A stretch of 7,832 nt of DNA from an uncultured Porphyromonadaceae bacterium (lineage in GTDB: Bacteria > Bacteroidota > Bacteroidia > Bacteroidales > Muribaculaceae). The stretch covers positions 1 to 7,832 of the forward strand of contig CAMWRB010000051.1 in NCBI GenBank assembly GCA_947176545.1, given 5' to 3'. Under the pieces are notes generated by a model. It was not told the DNA's origin, did not search any database, and was given only the letters and a program-made list of their open reading frames with translations. This document shows, piece by piece, positions 6,201 through 7,832 of this stretch (its first letter is position 1; every line of letters begins with the position of its first letter). The position numbers and the translations under genes were made by a program.

Positions 6201-6946
6201 GTACATCCAAAGAAAGCCTTCTCTCCAATTTCGGTTACGGAATCCGGGATGGTAACAGATGTCAGGCCGGTACATTCGTAGAAAGTACCAGAACGTATTG
6301 CAGTTACTGATTCAGGGATTGATATAGATGTAAGACCGGTACAACCATGGAAAGCATACCATCCGATTTCAGTTACAGAGTCCGGGATGGTAATAGAAAT
6401 CAAGCTTTCACAAAAACTGAAAGTACCATCACTGATTTTAGTAATTGATTCAGGGATTGAAACAGAAGTCAAGTTATGACATCCCATAAAAGCATCTTCT
6501 CCTATATCGGTGACTGAATCCGGTATTATAACAGAAGTCAAGCTATTACACCAAGAAAAAGCATTCCTTCCAATTGTAGTCACCGAATTACCAATTGATA
6601 TCGATTTCAGGTTATTACAACCACGGAAAGCATATCGTCCTATTGTGGTCACTGAATTAGGAATATTTACAGACACCAAACTTGAATCAACTATATCGTA
6701 GTCGAACGCGAAATCTCCTATGGAAGTTACAATATACTCTGTATTTTCATATTTTATTGATGATGGTATACTTAAATAACCTGAAGAATCCCATGCATTT
6801 TTACCATCCGTTAATACGGCTGTTTTATTTTCTTCATTCAGCTCGTACTTTACACTATTTATTTCTACTTCCAGGGCGGAGGCAGTCCGGATGGTAAGGA
6901 CTGCCAGGAGAGCAAGAAATAGGGTCTTTAATCTACTCTGTTTCAT
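3248..6946 (-). CDS. BspA-like leucine-rich-repeat surface protein
   Basis: This is a 1232-residue exported protein. Residues 1-24 (MKQSRLKTLFLALLAVLTIRTASA) are a signal peptide. Nearly all of residues 65-1150 is made of Treponema/BspA-type leucine-rich repeats (LRR_5 class, about 23 residues: S-V-T-x-I-G-x-x-A-F-x-G-C-x-x-L-T-S-V-x-I-P-x). Two regular blocks, about residues 85-340 and 420-630, are joined by an irregular linker with recurring L-Y-F-N-A-E-N-C motifs. From 630 onward the repeats are divergent. The last about 40 residues (I-E-V-F-N-T-N-G-L-K-V..., P-G-L-Y-I-V-R-Q-G, V-H-K-V-M-V-K) resemble a type-A Bacteroidetes C-terminal sorting domain, which suggests surface anchoring or release. 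BspA relatives bind host matrix proteins or other bacteria; binding here is inferred. The start lies 3 bp after the upstream gene's stop, so the two are probably cotranscribed. Confidence 0.95.
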   Translation of the reverse strand: MKQSRLKTLFLALLAVLTIRTASALEVEINSVKYELNEENKTAVLTDGKNAWDSSGYLSIPSSIKYENTEYIVTSIGDFAFDYDIVDSSLVSVNIPNSVTTIGRYAFRGCNNLKSISIGNSVTTIGRNAFSWCNSLTSVIIPDSVTDIGEDAFMGCHNLTSVSIPESITKISDGTFSFCESLISITIPDSVTEIGWYAFHGCTGLTSISIPESVTAIRSGTFYECTGLTSVTIPDSVTEIGEKAFFGCTSLQSITIPNSVTTIGESAFYSCSGLTSLTIPDSVTEIPGGFDGVFERCTGLTSVKIPNSVTTIGERAFYYCTGLTSVTIPESVTEIGEWAFVGTNLQTLYFNAENCTHLSSNSFSNIEELYLGERVAYIPDFKKYNFERLYFNIENYVNNESKGLTVPDTLKEVYFGESVQSVPDYIFSKNTGLTSVTIGDSVTTIGERAFYGCTGITSVTIGDSVTTIGEFAFYDCTGITSVTIGDSVTTIGGCAFSGCTGITSVTIGDSVTTIGWCAFSGCTGLTSINIPDSVTEIGGGAFSGCTGLSSVNIPDSVTKIYWEVFSGCTGLTSVTIPDSVTEIGGEAFSDCTNLTSVTIPDSVTEIRWYAFNGCAGLTSIKIPISVTFIGEEAFTGTNIETLYFDAENCEDCGRYTGSGNTDWGYAFPSTLKEIYIGEGVKSIPKKAFQNCTDLEKLYFNAENCLTAGEGYDDCSFPTTLTDIVWGKNVTSIPSYCFSGCSNLTSITIPDKVTSIGKNAFSGCSGLQMVNISSIGNWINISFGNSSANPTYYAKKLLVNGESIRKLTIPEGTKKLNSYAFYNCEPLLTVTFPESIEVLEDYVFYGCSGLQRAIFPDTYTYLGLKYTSDYAKIDYDNKCKIYIGSEEYDPEIITWPESLTVVPAYAFYENNVIRKINLPETVTEIGEYAFYECRNLTDIIIPGNVREIKKSTFEECRSLTSVTISGPLVAIGEYAFEECTNLTSINIPYSVTSIGAYAFYACRKLTSLDMENPNCWSQIDFYDEMSNPVTYTRKFTVNGSDVRHLDLDIPGRSVSDYAFYNARNLNTVRIKGEGVGEDAFEKCSALIDLCLDVKSLGSYAFEDCTAIKTIYCMTPEPPEAPDNAFGNYTDVTLYVPRGSVSKYENAETCWWRFLDIIETDFAGIDSIFRADYISSGEISGIDGVDDSYTATDYTGRIEVFNTNGLKVADSLENLVPGLYIVRQGNNVHKVMVK
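5061..5690 (-). repeat. Nine-unit 69-bp tandem array inside the LRR gene (inner block)
   Basis: An anchor (G of GTGACTGAA or GTTACTGAA on the plus strand) recurs exactly every 69 bases at 5067, 5136, 5205, 5274, 5343, 5412, 5481, 5550 and 5619. Units 5412-5480 and 5481-5549 differ at only about six positions. Units here fall into two types, ATPresentable on the protein as I-P-D-S-V-T-E-I-G and I-G-D-S-V-T-T-I-G. Four neighbouring units of the second type (5412-5687) are the most alike, pointing to recent duplication or gene conversion. Confidence 0.92.
5943..6716 (-). repeat. Eleven-unit 69-bp tandem array inside the LRR gene (N-terminal block)
   Basis: The same 69-base anchor recurs at 5949, 6018, 6096, 6165, 6234, 6303, 6372, 6441, 6510, 6579 and 6648. 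The single break in phase (78 bases between 6018 and 6096) is a 9-base insertion giving residues P-G-G-F-D-G-V-F in one unit. These units are more diverged from each other than those in the inner block, so this array is probably older. Confidence 0.9.
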
Positions 6947-6949
6947 AGT

Positions 6950-7393
6950 TCAGATGAGTTTTAGAAGCATTTCGGCATATTGTTCTATAAGAAAATCCTG
7001 AAAAGGTGGATTGACTGGAAAACCCGTTTCAATTTTCATAAACATCGGGGATGTTTCCACAAAGTAGTATCCTCTGTAATGAACAAAATCTTTAAGAAAG
7101 TCATATCTTTTCCCATGTTGCGGTGTGTTGGCAAAAATCATCAAGCACTCTTCTTCAATATCCGCTTTATTCACCCAATCGGTGAAGGTGTCATAGCTGA
7201 CTTCTTTTCCGCAGATGACAGCTATCTTTTTGTTGTTGATAGTGCCGATTAAGAACCGGTTGTCAGTCATTGAGCTGACATTCTTGAAATTGGGGTTACA
7301 CCGAAGTTTCTTAATCATCAGTTTAGGAACCGCGTCGGTATCATACTTATCGGTTCCGAAGATGTCGATGGTCAGTTTGTGGTTCACTTCCAT
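6950..7393 (-). CDS. Unrecognised small protein, first gene of the LRR operon
   Basis: From the preferred ATG at 7393 this is a 147-residue soluble protein with no signal peptide. I do not recognise the family. Visible features are a mixed alpha/beta pattern, a strand I-A-V-I-C-G-K (in N-N-K-K-I-A-V-I-C-G-K-E-V), then E-E-E-C-L-M-I-F-A-N-T-P-Q-H-G-K-R, and an aromatic stretch F-V-H-Y-R-G-Y-Y-F. The same frame stays open to an ATG at 7507, which would give 185 residues. I prefer 7393 because a terminator-like hairpin with a T7 tract (7445-7484) lies between the two starts, and the extra 38 residues look like untranslated sequence read through. The stop is 3 bp before the leucine-rich-repeat gene, so the two are likely cotranscribed and may share a role. 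No SD sequence is visible. Confidence 0.72.
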   Translation of the reverse strand: MEVNHKLTIDIFGTDKYDTDAVPKLMIKKLRCNPNFKNVSSMTDNRFLIGTINNKKIAVICGKEVSYDTFTDWVNKADIEEECLMIFANTPQHGKRYDFLKDFVHYRGYYFVETSPMFMKIETGFPVNPPFQDFLIEQYAEMLLKLI

Positions 7394-7417
7394 AAGATTT
7401 ATTGTTCCTATGGCTCT

Positions 7418-7447
7418 CAGATAAGAAATTAAAAGAGTAAGTACAAA
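7418..7447 (-). promoter_or_regulatory. Weak candidate promoter before the unrecognised gene
   Basis: On the minus strand TTTG (7447-7444) is followed after 20 bases by TATCTG (7423-7418). The spacing fits a Bacteroidetes -33/-7 pair, but the -7 element has two mismatches from TAnnTTTG. It would give a leader of about 20 bases before the ATG at 7393. The TTTG is the end of the terminator's T tract, so the match could be chance. Confidence 0.28.
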
Positions 7448-7484
7448 AAAAGCGCGAGAGCCGTATCTGATGTCCGTTCTCACG
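7445..7484 (-). terminator. Intrinsic-terminator-like hairpin upstream of the LRR operon
   Basis: Read on the minus strand, CGTGAGA (7484-7478) pairs with TCTCGCG (7459-7453), seven pairs with one G-U and an 18-base loop. One C and seven T (7451-7445) follow. This is close to a classic rho-independent terminator. It lies 52 bases before the preferred start of the unrecognised gene. Two other hairpins compete with it (7471-7523 and 7457-7496), so it could be an attenuator; otherwise it ends an upstream transcript. Confidence 0.55.
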
Positions 7485-7523
7485 TTTCGAGGCTCTGGAA
7501 TGCCCATCTCAGTAGAACGGACA
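7471..7523 (-). repeat. Perfect 10-bp inverted repeat overlapping the terminator stem
   Basis: TGTCCGTTCT (7471-7480) is the exact reverse complement of AGAACGGACA (7514-7523), with 33 bases between them. In a minus-strand RNA this stem would use bases 7478-7480, part of the terminator's first arm, and most of its loop, so the two cannot form together. It is therefore a candidate antiterminator. Confidence 0.55.
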
Positions 7524-7602
7524 ACGCAGAGGCCTCACGCATGATATGATACGGTCGGATAATATACTGTTCACACAGCGGTATTATCTGACGTTTATAC
7601 AT
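7480..7602 (-). CDS. Doubtful 40-codon open frame (leader peptide or gene remnant)
   Basis: From an ATG at 7602 the frame reads M-Y-K-R-Q-I-I-P-L-C-E-Q-Y and continues through A-S-A-L-S-V-L-L-R-W-A-F to a TGA at 7482-7480. The frame is open back to about 7668 without an earlier ATG. The composition looks protein-like, but I do not recognise it. Its stop codon lies inside the first arm of the terminator-like hairpin. It could be a leader peptide, the decayed 3' end of a lost gene, or chance; an open frame of this size is not rare. Confidence 0.25.
   Translation of the reverse strand: MYKRQIIPLCEQYIIRPYHIMREASALSVLLRWAFQSLET
7554..7592 (+). repeat. 12-bp inverted repeat in the untranslated upstream region
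   Basis: GTCGGATAATAT (7554-7565) and GTATTATCTGAC (7581-7592) can pair over 12 positions, with two G-U pairs in a plus-strand RNA, around a 15-base loop. On the minus strand these two positions would be A-C mismatches, so the fold is better on the plus strand. Confidence 0.45.
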
Positions 7603-7832
7603 ATCCACATAAGGCGTCACCGTTGTCTCATTCCTGACTGAGATTGAAATTTTCCAGATTTCGAAACGTCAAGAAGGAGCGTCTGATAACGCTAATTCAT
7701 ATTTCCGGAATGCGCCTTGACACATCCTTACAGACCCGCCCGCAAAGCCCATGACCGGACCTCTGCGCATCGGTCTGCAACTGCAAATTAAATAAAAATA
7801 TTCCAATAAAAAAAATGAAATAATCTTATCAT
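7603..7832. other. Region without a convincing gene; short hairpins and an AT-rich edge
   Basis: No reliable coding region is visible. A 33-codon minus-strand frame (ATG 7770-7768 to TGA 7671-7669, reading M-R-R-G-P-V-M-G-F-A-G-G) is too short to support. Small inverted repeats include AGCGT/ACGCT around CTGATA (7678-7693), CGCAGAGG 7525-7532 with CCTCTGCG 7760-7767, and ACGTTTCGA 7482-7490 with TCGAAACGT 7661-7669. The last 50 bases are AT-rich. On the minus strand they hold TTAATTTG (7791-7784), one mismatch from the Bacteroidetes -7 element, with TTTT 20 bases upstream, a possible distant promoter for the leader. No tRNA signature was found. Confidence 0.5.

Noticed and set aside
7669..7770. 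A 33-codon minus-strand frame starting M-R-R-G-P-V
   Set aside because: It is too short, has no ribosome-binding or family evidence, and lies in a region of inverted repeats; mentioned only in the region entry.

Overview
The window looks like a chromosomal segment of a gut Bacteroidales bacterium (Muribaculaceae-, Prevotella- or Bacteroides-like). The reasons are the gene families present (a four-helix-bundle 'suffix' protein, a BspA-type leucine-rich-repeat surface protein, a secreted cyclophilin-like protein), C-terminal tails resembling Bacteroidetes sorting domains, a TAnnTTTG-type promoter, starts without Shine-Dalgarno sequences, and AT-rich TTATAAAACTTAT-type intergenic repeats. No taxonomic marker gene is present, so the genus is open.

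Plus-strand half (1-3217). A stand-alone four-helix-bundle protein (66-611) is followed by a striking gap (612-939). This gap holds two arrays of 9-bp units placed symmetrically around a perfect 26-bp palindrome, which makes an imperfect inverted repeat of about 186 bp. A Bacteroidetes-type promoter (about 869-900) then drives a tight three-gene unit: a secreted alpha/beta hydrolase with Cys at the apparent nucleophile position (940-2019), a hexapeptide-repeat sugar O-acetyltransferase (2016-2579, 4-bp ATGA overlap), and a secreted cyclophilin-like-fold protein (2584-3135, 4-bp gap). A 15-bp inverted repeat (3176-3217) lies between the convergent operons and probably ends transcription from both sides.

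Minus-strand half (3248-7832). An unrecognised protein (7393-6950 preferred; 7507 is the longest possible start) lies 3 bp upstream of a 1232-residue BspA-like leucine-rich-repeat protein (6946-3248). That protein has a signal peptide, two blocks of 69-bp (23-residue) repeats and a sorting-domain-like tail. Upstream of this pair, 7400-7832 holds no convincing long gene. It does contain an intrinsic-terminator-like hairpin with a T7 tract (7445-7484), two competing hairpins, several other inverted repeats and one or two very short open frames. This may be a regulated (attenuated) leader for the surface-protein operon, or the eroded end of another gene with its terminator.

Taken together, the window holds two convergent exported-protein operons separated by a shared terminator. 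The features most worth a second look are the 9-bp-phased inverted repeat, the terminator/antiterminator-like region upstream of the repeat-protein operon, and the near-identical repeat units inside the surface protein.
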